In this document: positions 44,738 through 53,059 of the stretch, piece by piece
Numbering within the stretch: the first letter of the stretch is position 1
How the letters are laid out: each line of letters starts with the position of its first letter
Source: Photobacterium sp. TLY01
GTDB taxonomy: Bacteria > Pseudomonadota > Gammaproteobacteria > Enterobacterales > Vibrionaceae
Assembly: GCF_021432065.1 (NCBI RefSeq)
Contig: NZ_CP090364.1
Location: 2,680,601-2,744,600 of the forward strand
Reading direction: 5' to 3'
DNA: 64,000 nucleotides
Notes under the pieces: generated by a model
What the model saw: only the letters and a program-made list of their open reading frames with translations
What the model was told of the DNA's origin: nothing
The model's database searches: none
Translations under genes and position numbers: made by a program

Positions 44738-45739
44738 TTACTCCGCTGTTTTTGCCGAAAAATTCGCATTCATCCTCAGCTTGAGATATTCCGCCGCAGT
44801 TATGGGCGGATACTTACCCTGCGGCCCCTGAATCACCACATCCTTGTTGGCCTGACAGAAGAAAGCCAGGCTGTAGCGGGAGTGCTGATTCTCATGCGGA
44901 TTCGGCATTCTGACCCGGTGCAGGGTTGATTTCAGCTGATCATCACTCCAGCGCATCAGCATGTCACCGATATTACAGGTGATGAGATCTGCCTGTGGCA
45001 CCACATTACACCAGAGCGGCTGATGCCGGGCATCTTTCCCGGCAGCGACTTGTAACCCGCCCTGATTGGCCTGCTGAAAAACCATCGTCAGGCAGTCGAA
45101 ATCCGTGTGAGCGCCGGCGCGCCAGTGATTCTCCCCTTGCGGCATTTCCGCCACCGGCAAGTAATGCAGCAGCCGCAGTGTACTTTGATAATGCTCAGAG
45201 TCAGGCTGATGCACCCGCATAAAGAAGTCGCGCTCAAAACCTAACTTATCCGCAAAACAGGACAGAATATCCATACCCAGCCGCCAGGCCTGACGTTCAA
45301 AATCGAGCATAACCGGCTGAAAATCAGCCACGTCATCCGGTTCAGGCCATAGGCCTGCCATGTGCGGTAAGGTGATCTGGTACGACTCTTTCTGATCTGC
45401 CGTCCCTGTTGACGGCCGCACCTGAGCTTTGAATTCCCAGCCGGCATTCAGACCGTCTTTCAGCGGGTAAGCCTGCTTTTCCGCTGTGCTGAGCGCGAAA
45501 AATTGCTCGCTGGTTTCAAATGCGCGCTCAATGTCATGCAGCGCGATCCCATGATTTTTGACCTGGAAAAAACCGACCTCAGTCGCCGCCTGCCACAATG
45601 CTTCCGTGATAGCATCGCGTCTGTCCTCAAAGTCGCTGAGATCAATGACAGGAATGTTAACCTGGTCTGATTCCAGCCCGCGCTGGCCCAGGGTCGATTC
45701 CACGTTCAGCTCATCCAGTTCATATACTGATGGTTTCAT
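44738..45739 (-). CDS. 2-oxoglutarate/Fe(II)-dependent oxygenase, isopenicillin N synthase-like
   Basis: 333 residues of the plant/fungal-type DIOX fold. The iron triad is H211, D213 (GAHTDFDCL) and H274 (STLHRVRMP); the 2-oxoglutarate-binding RxS is R288/S290. The DIOX_N start (IPVIDLSDFED) is clear. Some relatives, such as fungal thymine 7-hydroxylase, act on free nucleobases, but similarity does not fix the substrate. A copy of the riboswitch-like element seen before the importer and the deaminase lies 33 bases upstream, so a role in oxidised-purine use is inferred. GGAG precedes the ATG at 45739 by six bases. Confidence 0.88.
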   Translation of the reverse strand: MKPSVYELDELNVESTLGQRGLESDQVNIPVIDLSDFEDRRDAITEALWQAATEVGFFQVKNHGIALHDIERAFETSEQFFALSTAEKQAYPLKDGLNAGWEFKAQVRPSTGTADQKESYQITLPHMAGLWPEPDDVADFQPVMLDFERQAWRLGMDILSCFADKLGFERDFFMRVHQPDSEHYQSTLRLLHYLPVAEMPQGENHWRAGAHTDFDCLTMVFQQANQGGLQVAAGKDARHQPLWCNVVPQADLITCNIGDMLMRWSDDQLKSTLHRVRMPNPHENQHSRYSLAFFCQANKDVVIQGPQGKYPPITAAEYLKLRMNANFSAKTAE

Positions 45740-45772
45740 TTCTTTCTCCAATCATCGGCTTTCGCCCGTATT

Positions 45773-45827
45773 GGAGCAATGCCAGACAGGTGCGAAAATC
45801 CGTCACCCTGCCCGCCGCTTCTACTCC
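45773..45827 (-). promoter_or_regulatory. NMT1-motif (xanthine-I) riboswitch candidate, copy A, before the oxygenase
   Basis: Minus-strand element opening GGAGTAGAAGCGG and closing GGCATTGCTCC. GGAG/CTCC can close the outer stem. The inner stem-loop is longer and the 3' core differs from copies B and C (TCTGGCATT instead of CGGGACATT), so this is the most divergent of the three. It sits between the permease stop and the oxygenase start. Confidence 0.55.
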
Positions 45828-45844
45828 GTGAATAATCCTGTGCG

Positions 45845-46624
45845 TCACAGCTCTTTTTCAGCGGGTAAGCTCCAGGCAAACCAGTATTTCTGCACCCAGT
45901 GGATGGCTTTGAACAGCACCATGCTGACCAACGACAGGAACACCAATGCCGCGAAGGCCTGCGGGATCTTAAAATAAGAGGTGGAAAACTGAACAAAGTA
46001 TCCCAGCCCTTTTTCTGCCGCGACAAACTCGGCGATCACTGCCCCTATCACCGCCAAGGTAATAGCGACCTTAATGCCGCTGAACAAATGCGGAATGGCA
46101 TAAGGAAGACGGATCTGCCAGATCGTTTTGCGTGTCGGTACATTGAGCGATTTCGACAGTTCTACCAGCTCTGGCGGGGTGGCCAGCATCCCTGTGGTTG
46201 CCGACACCACCAGCGGAAAGAAAGTGATCAGACAGGTAATGGCCAGCCGCGGCGCATCTCCGGTGCCTAAAATCACAATCAGCAACGGCGCGATCGCCAC
46301 CACAGGCGTCGACTGGATCACCACCAAGAGCGGAAACAGGGCTTTGGTCAGAAAAGGAGATCGCACCATCACAATCGCCAGCGGGATGCTGATCAGCAGC
46401 GAGATACCGAACCCCAGCAGCGCAACCCGGAGCGTGGCATACAGGTTATCCAGCCAGCGATCCAGCGGCACCTCAAGAAATGCGCTCACGATGGCCGAAG
46501 GGGCCGGCAAGATGAATGAGGGGATCGCGAACACGCGGCACACCAACTCCCACACAGGCAAAATCGCCAGCATCGCCAGAACCGGCAGGCTGTCTTTCAG
46601 CCACTCAGATACGGCTCGTTTCAT
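45845..46624 (-). CDS. ABC transporter permease (SsuC/ThiX-like)
   Basis: About 259 residues with six membrane helices and the binding-protein-dependent transport EAA-type loop (ELSKSLNVPTRKTIWQIRLP). It belongs to the nitrate/sulfonate/taurine/pyrimidine-precursor importer group. ATG at 46624 is better spaced from GAGGAG than the ATG at 46627. It ends the SBP-ATPase-permease unit. Substrate by context: an oxidised purine. Confidence 0.9.
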   Translation of the reverse strand: MKRAVSEWLKDSLPVLAMLAILPVWELVCRVFAIPSFILPAPSAIVSAFLEVPLDRWLDNLYATLRVALLGFGISLLISIPLAIVMVRSPFLTKALFPLLVVIQSTPVVAIAPLLIVILGTGDAPRLAITCLITFFPLVVSATTGMLATPPELVELSKSLNVPTRKTIWQIRLPYAIPHLFSGIKVAITLAVIGAVIAEFVAAEKGLGYFVQFSTSYFKIPQAFAALVFLSLVSMVLFKAIHWVQKYWFAWSLPAEKEL

Positions 46625-46633
46625 CATCTCTCC

Positions 46634-47461
46634 TCAGGCCACAGGCCGGATACAGGTGGCAGGTTTGGGCGCGACACCCTTGTCTGTCTCCGGCAACTCG
46701 GCCGGACGGTAAAAGTGTTCGCGGATCTTGCCGGTATAGCGGCCAAAAAGCGGGTGCTTGATGGAATCCAGCGTCCGGGGCCGGGGCAATTCGATAGGGA
46801 TTTCTTCCAGCACTGTGCTTGGCCGCGGCCCCATGACCAGCACCTTGTCTGCCAGCAGCACCGCCTCGGAAATCGAGTGGGTGATGAAGAGTACGGTTTT
46901 CGGCTTCTCGGCCCATAACCTCAGCAGCTCAAAGCCCATTTCTTCCCGGGTCAGGGCATCGAGTGCCGAGAAAGGTTCATCCATGATCAGGATATCGGGA
47001 TCGAGCAACAATGCCCTGGCGATGCCTACCCGCTGCTGCATGCCGCCCGACAACTGATCCGGCCGGCTGTCGGCAAAATCGGCCAGACCGACTTTCCTCA
47101 GCAGGTTGCGGGCAAATTTTCGGTCTTTATTCGAGACCCCGCCGTACTTGTGGTAAATCGGAAACAGGGTGTTATCCAGTACATTTTTCCACGGCAGCAA
47201 AGTGGGCTTTTGGAAGACAATGCCAATATCTTCTCTGGGCTCACGCACTTCCCGGCCAAAAATCTCCACCTGGCCTTCTGTCGGACTCAGCAAGCCGGAC
47301 AGCAAGCGCAGCAAGGTCGACTTGCCGCACCCCGACGGTCCAACGATCGCCACAAATTCGTGGCGGTTAATATCAAAGCTGACGTTATCCAGCACCTGAG
47401 TGGATTGCCGTCCTGAGCAATAAACATGGCTGATCTGACGGAATGAAACAAAGGGGTTCAT
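46634..47461 (-). CDS. ABC transporter ATP-binding protein
   Basis: 275 residues. Walker A GPSGCGKST at 41-49, Q loop in VFQKPTLLPW, signature LSGGM at 137-141, Walker B ILIMDEP at about 157-163, and the switch His in FITHSISEA. The type is that of SsuB/TauB/ThiZ. It starts two bases after the binding-protein gene and ends nine bases before the permease start. Confidence 0.93.
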   Translation of the reverse strand: MNPFVSFRQISHVYCSGRQSTQVLDNVSFDINRHEFVAIVGPSGCGKSTLLRLLSGLLSPTEGQVEIFGREVREPREDIGIVFQKPTLLPWKNVLDNTLFPIYHKYGGVSNKDRKFARNLLRKVGLADFADSRPDQLSGGMQQRVGIARALLLDPDILIMDEPFSALDALTREEMGFELLRLWAEKPKTVLFITHSISEAVLLADKVLVMGPRPSTVLEEIPIELPRPRTLDSIKHPLFGRYTGKIREHFYRPAELPETDKGVAPKPATCIRPVA

Positions 47462-47463
47462 GC

Positions 47464-48465
47464 TTATTCCTCCGGCAAGAAATCACGGCTGATGGCGGAC
47501 TCAGGATCAAAGCTGGCTTGCTCCAGCTGCTGCGCCTGAGCCGTCCACTGCCAGGTAGATGCCAGACGTGCAGGGGCGAAATGGCCCATACCATCGCGCT
47601 CGCTGACCTCGTTATAGACCAGCCCCCTGATGGATTTGATGGTATCTGCCGCCTGTTGTGGATCGACATCCGGCACGCTGGCGTGTACATCCGCGCCACT
47701 CTGCTCGGGATGTGCCCAGGTATAGGCTACCGATTTGGCATAAGCGGCGACAAAGCGTTTGGCGACCTCAGGACGCGCTTTGAGAAAGCGCTCGCTGGCA
47801 ATCACGGCGGTAGAATAAAATTCCAGACCGGCGTCATGCCAGGGTAAAACTGTGAGCTGTTTTCCCACTTGCGCCGCCTGGGCCTGATTTTTCACTGTGT
47901 CAGTGATCCAGGAGATCATCACTTCGGCCTTGCCCGTGATCAGCATCGGATTGAGTGCGCCCGGATCGGCTTTCAGCACAGTCACACTGTCTTCGGCGAT
48001 GCCGTTTTTACGCAGCAGCAAAGGCAGAAAAACATTGGCCGAGGTAAACGGTGAGGTGGCAATCGTGGTATTGGCCACATCCCGGACCGACTTAACCTGG
48101 CTGTCACTCAGGACATAAAAGGCATACGGGGCTTTACTGAACACCGAGTAAATCGCTTTCACCGGCACATTATCGTTGGCTTTGGCGACCAGCAGGGACA
48201 CCAGATCAGACAGGCCGACATCGGCGGCACCAGTGGCCAGCTTGGTGATGGCATCGGTCGAGCCTTTCCCCTGCCGGATTGTGACATCCAGCCCGGCCTC
48301 TGCAAAAAAGCCCTGCTCGACACCAACATAAACCGGCGCTTTATCGCCGCCGGGCAGCCAGTCGAGCTGAAACGTGACCTTATCGATTGCATAGCTGGCC
48401 TGAGCAGATACCAACAGAATGGCAGCCAGTGTCATACGGCTGAGTGTCTGTGAAGTCGTTTTCAT
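47464..48465 (-). CDS. ABC transporter substrate-binding protein, NMT1/THI5-like
   Basis: 333 residues. A Sec signal peptide ends near residue 26 (QASYA-ID), and the mature protein begins with the NMT1/THI5 pattern VTFQLDWLPGGDKAPVYVGV. These proteins bind pyrimidine-like or purine-like ring compounds. The gene is the first of an importer operon and has riboswitch copy B 80 bases upstream. Start ATG at 48465 follows GGAGA; a reading to 48537 would translate the leader. Confidence 0.9.
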   Translation of the reverse strand: MKTTSQTLSRMTLAAILLVSAQASYAIDKVTFQLDWLPGGDKAPVYVGVEQGFFAEAGLDVTIRQGKGSTDAITKLATGAADVGLSDLVSLLVAKANDNVPVKAIYSVFSKAPYAFYVLSDSQVKSVRDVANTTIATSPFTSANVFLPLLLRKNGIAEDSVTVLKADPGALNPMLITGKAEVMISWITDTVKNQAQAAQVGKQLTVLPWHDAGLEFYSTAVIASERFLKARPEVAKRFVAAYAKSVAYTWAHPEQSGADVHASVPDVDPQQAADTIKSIRGLVYNEVSERDGMGHFAPARLASTWQWTAQAQQLEQASFDPESAISRDFLPEE

Positions 48466-48544
48466 TGCTTTCTCCGTGTCATCCATTGCACCTGGGAAAA
48501 GTAGCGATGACACAGCGTGTGGAGCCGCACTGTGCATCGCACTT

Positions 48545-48589
48545 ATTGAGCAATGTCCCGGGATCTTTCCCTAACCGCTTCTACTCAAC
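48545..48589 (-). promoter_or_regulatory. NMT1-motif (xanthine-I) riboswitch candidate, copy B, before the importer operon
   Basis: Minus strand: GAGTAGAAGCGG (complement of 48575-48586), then TTA, a GGGA/TCCC stem-loop, then GGGACATTGCTC ending at 48548. The outer stem TTGAG/CTCAA has five pairs. It matches copy C base for base at both conserved ends. Confidence 0.75.
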
Positions 48590-48981
48590 ACTGAACCTTG
48601 CTGCTGCCAGCCGTGCTGACAATCAACAACAAGGTTAAGGCAAACACCATGCCAGCCTGTATGCAAAGCAAGACAGCACGACAGACATTCCTTAATTTAC
48701 ATAGCGTTAACAAAGATGACACCAGACAGCCGCGCGCCAGCAGCACACAAACCCGATACAAACCAGCGCACTGCACTGGTGCATTACCCGCAGTCGATGC
48801 GTTGTTGTTGTGCATAAAACGTCCAGCTCAGCCTTGCCCTCCGCCGTCAGGACCAGGCGCTCGCGCACCCGGCAGACTGGCGCAAGATTTGCTTTGGGAT
48901 ACAGTCAGCGAACAGGCTCACGGGCCGTCAAGCAACGCGCGAAGTACTCACAAGCGATCAACGATCAACTCATACACCGAA
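48590..48981. other. Promoter region between the divergent importer and deaminase units
   Basis: About 390 bases. Long open frames here on both strands have no ribosome binding site and no protein-like composition, so I call none. It must hold the promoters that feed the two divergent riboswitch leaders; I cannot place them. Confidence 0.5.
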
Positions 48982-49020
48982 GAGTAGAAGCGGTCAGGGA
49001 GGTTACCCGGGACATTGCTC
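48982..49020 (+). promoter_or_regulatory. NMT1-motif (xanthine-I) riboswitch candidate, copy C, before the deaminase
   Basis: GAGTAGAAGCGG (48982-48993), then TCA, a GGG/CCC stem-loop, then GGGACATTGCTC (49009-49020). It ends five bases before the ribosome binding site GAGGAA (49025-49030) and 19 bases before the ATG, which suits translational control by ligand. Confidence 0.75.
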
Positions 49021-49039
49021 AGACGAGGAAAGTGAACCG

Positions 49040-50392
49040 ATGAACTATCTGATAAAAGGCGCTTGCGCCATTTTCGGCCATGATGCCACGGCCAGCGATA
49101 TTCGCATCCAGCAGGGCTATATCACTGAAATCGGCTGCCAGCTTAGCCAGTTACCGGGTGAGAGCTGCATCCAGGCCCGCGATTGTGTGATTTATCCCGG
49201 GCTGGTCAACAGCCATCACCACATTGCGCAATCGATCCTCAAAGGGATCCCGGCCGGACTGAATCAGCCGCTTGGCGACTGGCTGGCCAGCGTGCCATAC
49301 CGTTTCTGGCCGCAGATCACGCCGGAGATCATGTACGCCGCCGCCTGTCTGGGCTTTAGTGAACTGCTGCGCTCCGGCACCACGACCTGTGCCGATCATC
49401 ATTATCTCTATCATGCAACGACCAGCCCGGAGCTGGAGGCCGCGGTCTGGCAAGCCGCAGAGGATGTGGGCATCCGGCTGGTACTCTGCCGGGGAGGCGC
49501 AACCCGCCAGGGCAGCCACAAAGGCATGCGCAGCAGCCCGGTCGAACCGGAATCCATCGCCCAGTGCCTCACCCGACTCGATCAGTCCCGCTCGCGCTAT
49601 CACCAGCCCGGCGGGGATGCGATGCGCAAACTGGTCGTCGCGCCGACCAGCCTGGTGCACTCTTCCTCGCCGGCCGATTTACGGCTGCTGGCAGAGTTTG
49701 CCCGCAGTCATGGCCTGAAAATGCACTCGCACTTGCTCGAAGTCCATTTTGATGAGGTTCAGGCGCAGCAGAACTACCGGATGAGCGCGGTGGACTATGC
49801 CGAAAGCTGTCACTGGCTGGGCGAAGATGTCTGGTTTGCCCACCTGGTACAGGCCAATGAGCGGGATATCGCCACACTGGCCGGCAGCAGGACAGGAATT
49901 GCCCACTGCCCGACCTCCAACTGCCGTCTCGGCAGCGGCATTGCCCCTGTGATCCGCATGGCTCAGGCCGGGATGCCAATCAGCATTGGGGTCGACGGTT
50001 CAGCATCTTCAGAGTCCGGTTCGATGATCCAGGAACTCAACCTGACCTGGCTGCTGCACAGAGCACAGCAGGGGGCTGAGGCAACGAACCTGGAAACCGT
50101 GCTGAAATGGGGCACGGAAGACGGCGCCAGGCTGCTCGGACTGGATAAAGTCGGCAAACTGGCGGTCGGCTACGCAGCCGATCTGGTGATCTACGATCTG
50201 CGGGCGCCCCGCTTCGCGGGCTGCCATACCCCGTTGCTGGCTCCGATCCTGTGCGGCGAGCCCGTCGATATCAAATATACCTTTGTGCAGGGCCGGCCTG
50301 TGGTCAACAACGGTGTGCCTCAGCTTGACCCGCATCAACTGGCCAGCCAGGCCAGAGCAGCAATCCAAGATCTGCTCAGGCGAGTCGCCTGA
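49040..50392 (+). CDS. 8-oxoguanine deaminase (amidohydrolase family)
   Basis: 450 residues, TrzN/AtzB-type amidohydrolase. Zinc and catalytic residues are H59 and H61 (NSHHHIAQS), H229/H231 with E234 (MHSHLLEVH), H268 (FAHLVQ) and D319 (GVDGSASSESGS). The whole sequence resembles Pseudomonas PA0142-type 8-oxoguanine deaminase, which turns 8-oxoguanine into urate and ammonia. No urate oxidase or xanthine dehydrogenase gene is in the window. A xanthine-type riboswitch upstream supports the assignment; a hydroxyatrazine- or cytosine-type deaminase is the alternative. Confidence 0.85.
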   Translation: MNYLIKGACAIFGHDATASDIRIQQGYITEIGCQLSQLPGESCIQARDCVIYPGLVNSHHHIAQSILKGIPAGLNQPLGDWLASVPYRFWPQITPEIMYAAACLGFSELLRSGTTTCADHHYLYHATTSPELEAAVWQAAEDVGIRLVLCRGGATRQGSHKGMRSSPVEPESIAQCLTRLDQSRSRYHQPGGDAMRKLVVAPTSLVHSSSPADLRLLAEFARSHGLKMHSHLLEVHFDEVQAQQNYRMSAVDYAESCHWLGEDVWFAHLVQANERDIATLAGSRTGIAHCPTSNCRLGSGIAPVIRMAQAGMPISIGVDGSASSESGSMIQELNLTWLLHRAQQGAEATNLETVLKWGTEDGARLLGLDKVGKLAVGYAADLVIYDLRAPRFAGCHTPLLAPILCGEPVDIKYTFVQGRPVVNNGVPQLDPHQLASQARAAIQDLLRRVA

Positions 50393-50417
50393 TCCACCGT
50401 CGTCGTATGCAGGTGGC

Positions 50418-50450
50418 AAAAAAAAACGCCCCGGTGCAAACCGGGGCGTT
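50418..50450. terminator. Bidirectional terminator between the deaminase and brnQ
   Basis: Eleven-pair stem AACGCCCCGGT/ACCGGGGCGTT with loop GCAA, A-rich on the left. The T run is strong only on the minus strand (brnQ). Confidence 0.88.
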
Positions 50451-50477
50451 CAGATAAAACAGATTGCAGCAGACGGT

Positions 50478-51788
50478 TTAAGCCGTTTGTGCTTTGGCCT
50501 CACAGATGTCTGCCCGGAAGAAGCGGGTGACCACCAGTGCCAGCAAGGTCGGCGTTGTCCAGGCCATGCCGTAGTCAAACATTGGCAGGAAGCTCAGGAA
50601 TGACATATCCAGGCCGATCACTTTGCCCGCATCAATCAGGCTGAAGATCAACGAAACCAGCAGTACCACACGGTAGGCCAGACGCGGGTTTGGCAGCCAG
50701 CGACGGACAAAGGTCAGAATCACCAGGGCCACAGCCACAGGATACAAAGCAAACAGCACAGGCACCGACAGGCTGATCAGCTGGTTCAGGCCGACATTGG
50801 CCACCACACCACAAGTCACAGACAGGATCACGGCCCAGGTTTCATAAGACAGACGGGTCAGCGAGCTGAAGTAATCCGAACAGGCACTGATCAGGCCAAT
50901 CGCCGTGGTCAGACAGGCCAGCATCACAATCGCCGACAGAATATACTGTCCGACAGGACCAAACAGCGCCAGTACATAACCCGCCAGAATCGCACCGCCA
51001 TTGGCCGCGCCATCCGCGACAGCCGCACTGGTGGCTCCCAGATAGAACAGGGAGATGTAGACAAACGCCAGGCCCGCTGCCGCAATGACACCGGCCATCA
51101 TCAGATACTTGCAGGTTGCTTTCTCATCCGTGATACCTTTGTTACGGATCACATCAACAATCAGCATGCCGAACATCAGCGCGGCAAAGGTATCCATGGT
51201 GTTATAGCCTTCAAGGAATCCTTTGGTGAACGCCATATTGACATAATCACCCTGTGCGGCCTGAATCTCGCTTTGCGGGTTCAGGAATACGGCCACAGCC
51301 AGAATAGCCAGCACGGCAAAGAGCGCCGGGGTAAGCAGCTTACCGATGGAATCGATCAACCTGCCGCGAGACCATGCAAAGAACAGTGCCAGCCCAAAGA
51401 AGGCAACAGAGAAAATGGTCAGGCTGGTTTGTCCACCATCGGCAATAAAAGGTTTGACCGCCATTTCGTAGGCCACAAGACCCGTACGAGGCGCCGCAAA
51501 AGCAGGACCGATGATGATAAAGATAAGAACGGCCATCAGCGTTGCCAGCTGAGGCGGCAGATCTCGGGTCAGCCCTTTCCAGCCGCCGCCGGCAACAGCC
51601 ACGGCTATGATGCCGATCAGCGGCAAGCCGACTGCCGTCGACAGGAAACCAAACATCGCTGGCAGCAGGTTATCACCTGCACTTAAACCGGCCTGGGGCG
51701 GGAAAATAATATTTCCGGCACCCAGGAAGAAGGCGAAGGTCATAAAACCTATCGCAAAAATATCTGAAACCTTGAGTGTGTTATTCAA
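50478..51788 (-). CDS. brnQ: Branched-chain amino acid:cation symporter BrnQ
   Basis: LIVCS-family inner-membrane importer of Leu, Ile and Val using sodium or protons. 436 residues, about 12 helices. The N terminus IGFMTFAFFLGAGNIIFPP is the family signature. TTG at 51788 (MNNTLKVSD) follows AAGGTG by four bases; upstream readings to 51830 are less like the family. Confidence 0.94.
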   Translation of the reverse strand: MNNTLKVSDIFAIGFMTFAFFLGAGNIIFPPQAGLSAGDNLLPAMFGFLSTAVGLPLIGIIAVAVAGGGWKGLTRDLPPQLATLMAVLIFIIIGPAFAAPRTGLVAYEMAVKPFIADGGQTSLTIFSVAFFGLALFFAWSRGRLIDSIGKLLTPALFAVLAILAVAVFLNPQSEIQAAQGDYVNMAFTKGFLEGYNTMDTFAALMFGMLIVDVIRNKGITDEKATCKYLMMAGVIAAAGLAFVYISLFYLGATSAAVADGAANGGAILAGYVLALFGPVGQYILSAIVMLACLTTAIGLISACSDYFSSLTRLSYETWAVILSVTCGVVANVGLNQLISLSVPVLFALYPVAVALVILTFVRRWLPNPRLAYRVVLLVSLIFSLIDAGKVIGLDMSFLSFLPMFDYGMAWTTPTLLALVVTRFFRADICEAKAQTA

Positions 51789-51882
51789 ACTGCACCTTCC
51801 CACTCGTCTATTGTTATGTTGTGTTAGCATTTATGGTTTATTACTGAGATATATCACTACATCCAGCAAAAGAGGCAGCATA

Positions 51883-51963
51883 ATGAAGCAAAAGAATGTC
51901 AGTGACAACCTCACAGCCAAAAACACCACTTTCTTCGGATTGATAGCCAAAAAACCAAAATAA
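51883..51963 (+). CDS. Candidate 26-residue small protein
   Basis: ATG with GAGG seven bases upstream; the product begins MKQKNVSDNLTAKNTTFF and ends in a basic AKKPK tail. It is divergent from brnQ and 190 bases before trmN6. Lys/Asn-rich composition, no signal, not recognised. It may be a real micro-protein or a chance ORF. Confidence 0.4.
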   Translation: MKQKNVSDNLTAKNTTFFGLIAKKPK

Positions 51964-52154
51964 ACACCCAATTTCTTGGTTATTACAAGAGCCATATACT
52001 AAAACAAACATTGCTCACAAAACATCCAACACAGAACATTAAACCATCAAGGTGGCAAACTTTACAGTCTTTGGCCGCAATTCAACCCTGGATAAGAATA
52101 ACCGCTATAATAGCGGACTGATTTTACCCGGCTGCCTTTTTGGACATTCTTTCG

Positions 52155-52898
52155 ATGAATAAAGGTTTTACGTTTAAACAGTTTCATGTCGACGACCACG
52201 GATGTGGCATGCCCGTCAGCACAGATGGTGTGTTGTTAGGCGCATGGGCCAGCGTGTCAAGCTGCCGTGACAGTCAGGCTGATAACAATGGCCCGACCAT
52301 ACTCGACATTGGCTGCGGCAGCGGTTTGCTGTCGTTAATGGCAGCGCAGCGCACGCAATCCGGCCCTGCGGAGATTCTGGCGCTGGATATTGACCCGGCC
52401 GCCGTGGCTGCGGCTGGCAAGAATTTCTCGGCCTCACCCTGGTCTGCGCGATTGCAAGCCGACAAGCAAGATATTCGCGAATGGACCCGTGCTCAGTCCA
52501 AAGGCCGCTTCCAGACCATTTTATGCAATCCGCCCTACTTCAACCATGGTGAACAGGCCAGTTGCCAGCGACGGGCCACCGCGCGGCATACCGACACTTT
52601 GCCCCACAAAGAGTTGCTCAGCTGCCTGCAATCCCTGCTGGCACCGACCGGACAGGCCAGCCTGATCCTGCCGGTCTACGAGGGGGAAGCACTCCTGGCC
52701 ATGCTGGCTGACGATGATTTGTATTGCCGCCGGCTGTGCCGGGTGAAAAGCACCGCCGCCAAACCGGTTCACCGTCTGCTGATGGCGCTTTCCCCTCAGG
52801 CTGGTGAGTGTGACGAAACATCCCTGACCATCCATCAGCATGGCCAGTACTCGGCTGAGTTTGTTGCCCTGACACAAGACTTTTACCTTAAGCTCTGA
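52155..52898 (+). CDS. trmN6: tRNA1(Val) (adenine(37)-N6)-methyltransferase
   Basis: SAM-dependent enzyme (YfiC) that makes m6A37 in tRNA1-Val. 247 residues. SAM motif ILDIGCGSGLLSL and the N6-adenine methylase motif NPPYF (LCNPPYFNHG) are both present. The start at 52155 (MNKGFTFKQF) fits relatives; a TTG at 52140 is an alternative. It precedes srmB in the same direction, as is common in vibrios. Confidence 0.94.
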   Translation: MNKGFTFKQFHVDDHGCGMPVSTDGVLLGAWASVSSCRDSQADNNGPTILDIGCGSGLLSLMAAQRTQSGPAEILALDIDPAAVAAAGKNFSASPWSARLQADKQDIREWTRAQSKGRFQTILCNPPYFNHGEQASCQRRATARHTDTLPHKELLSCLQSLLAPTGQASLILPVYEGEALLAMLADDDLYCRRLCRVKSTAAKPVHRLLMALSPQAGECDETSLTIHQHGQYSAEFVALTQDFYLKL

Positions 52899-53059
52899 TC
52901 CGGTCAGCGAGCGGCAGGGATAATCCAAGTTTTTGTGCTTTAATCGGTGATACTTGCATCAAATCACACTATAATGCCGCCCCTTAACTGAATCACAGCA
53001 GCAAACTGCCCATCGACACGCGACTTTCAGGGGCAGCCCGCTACTTAGGAGTAAGACTG

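Noticed and set aside
48598..48987. 129-codon plus-strand ORF before the deaminase
   Set aside because: Low-complexity Pro/Arg/Ser-rich translation, no ribosome binding site, and it runs into riboswitch copy C.
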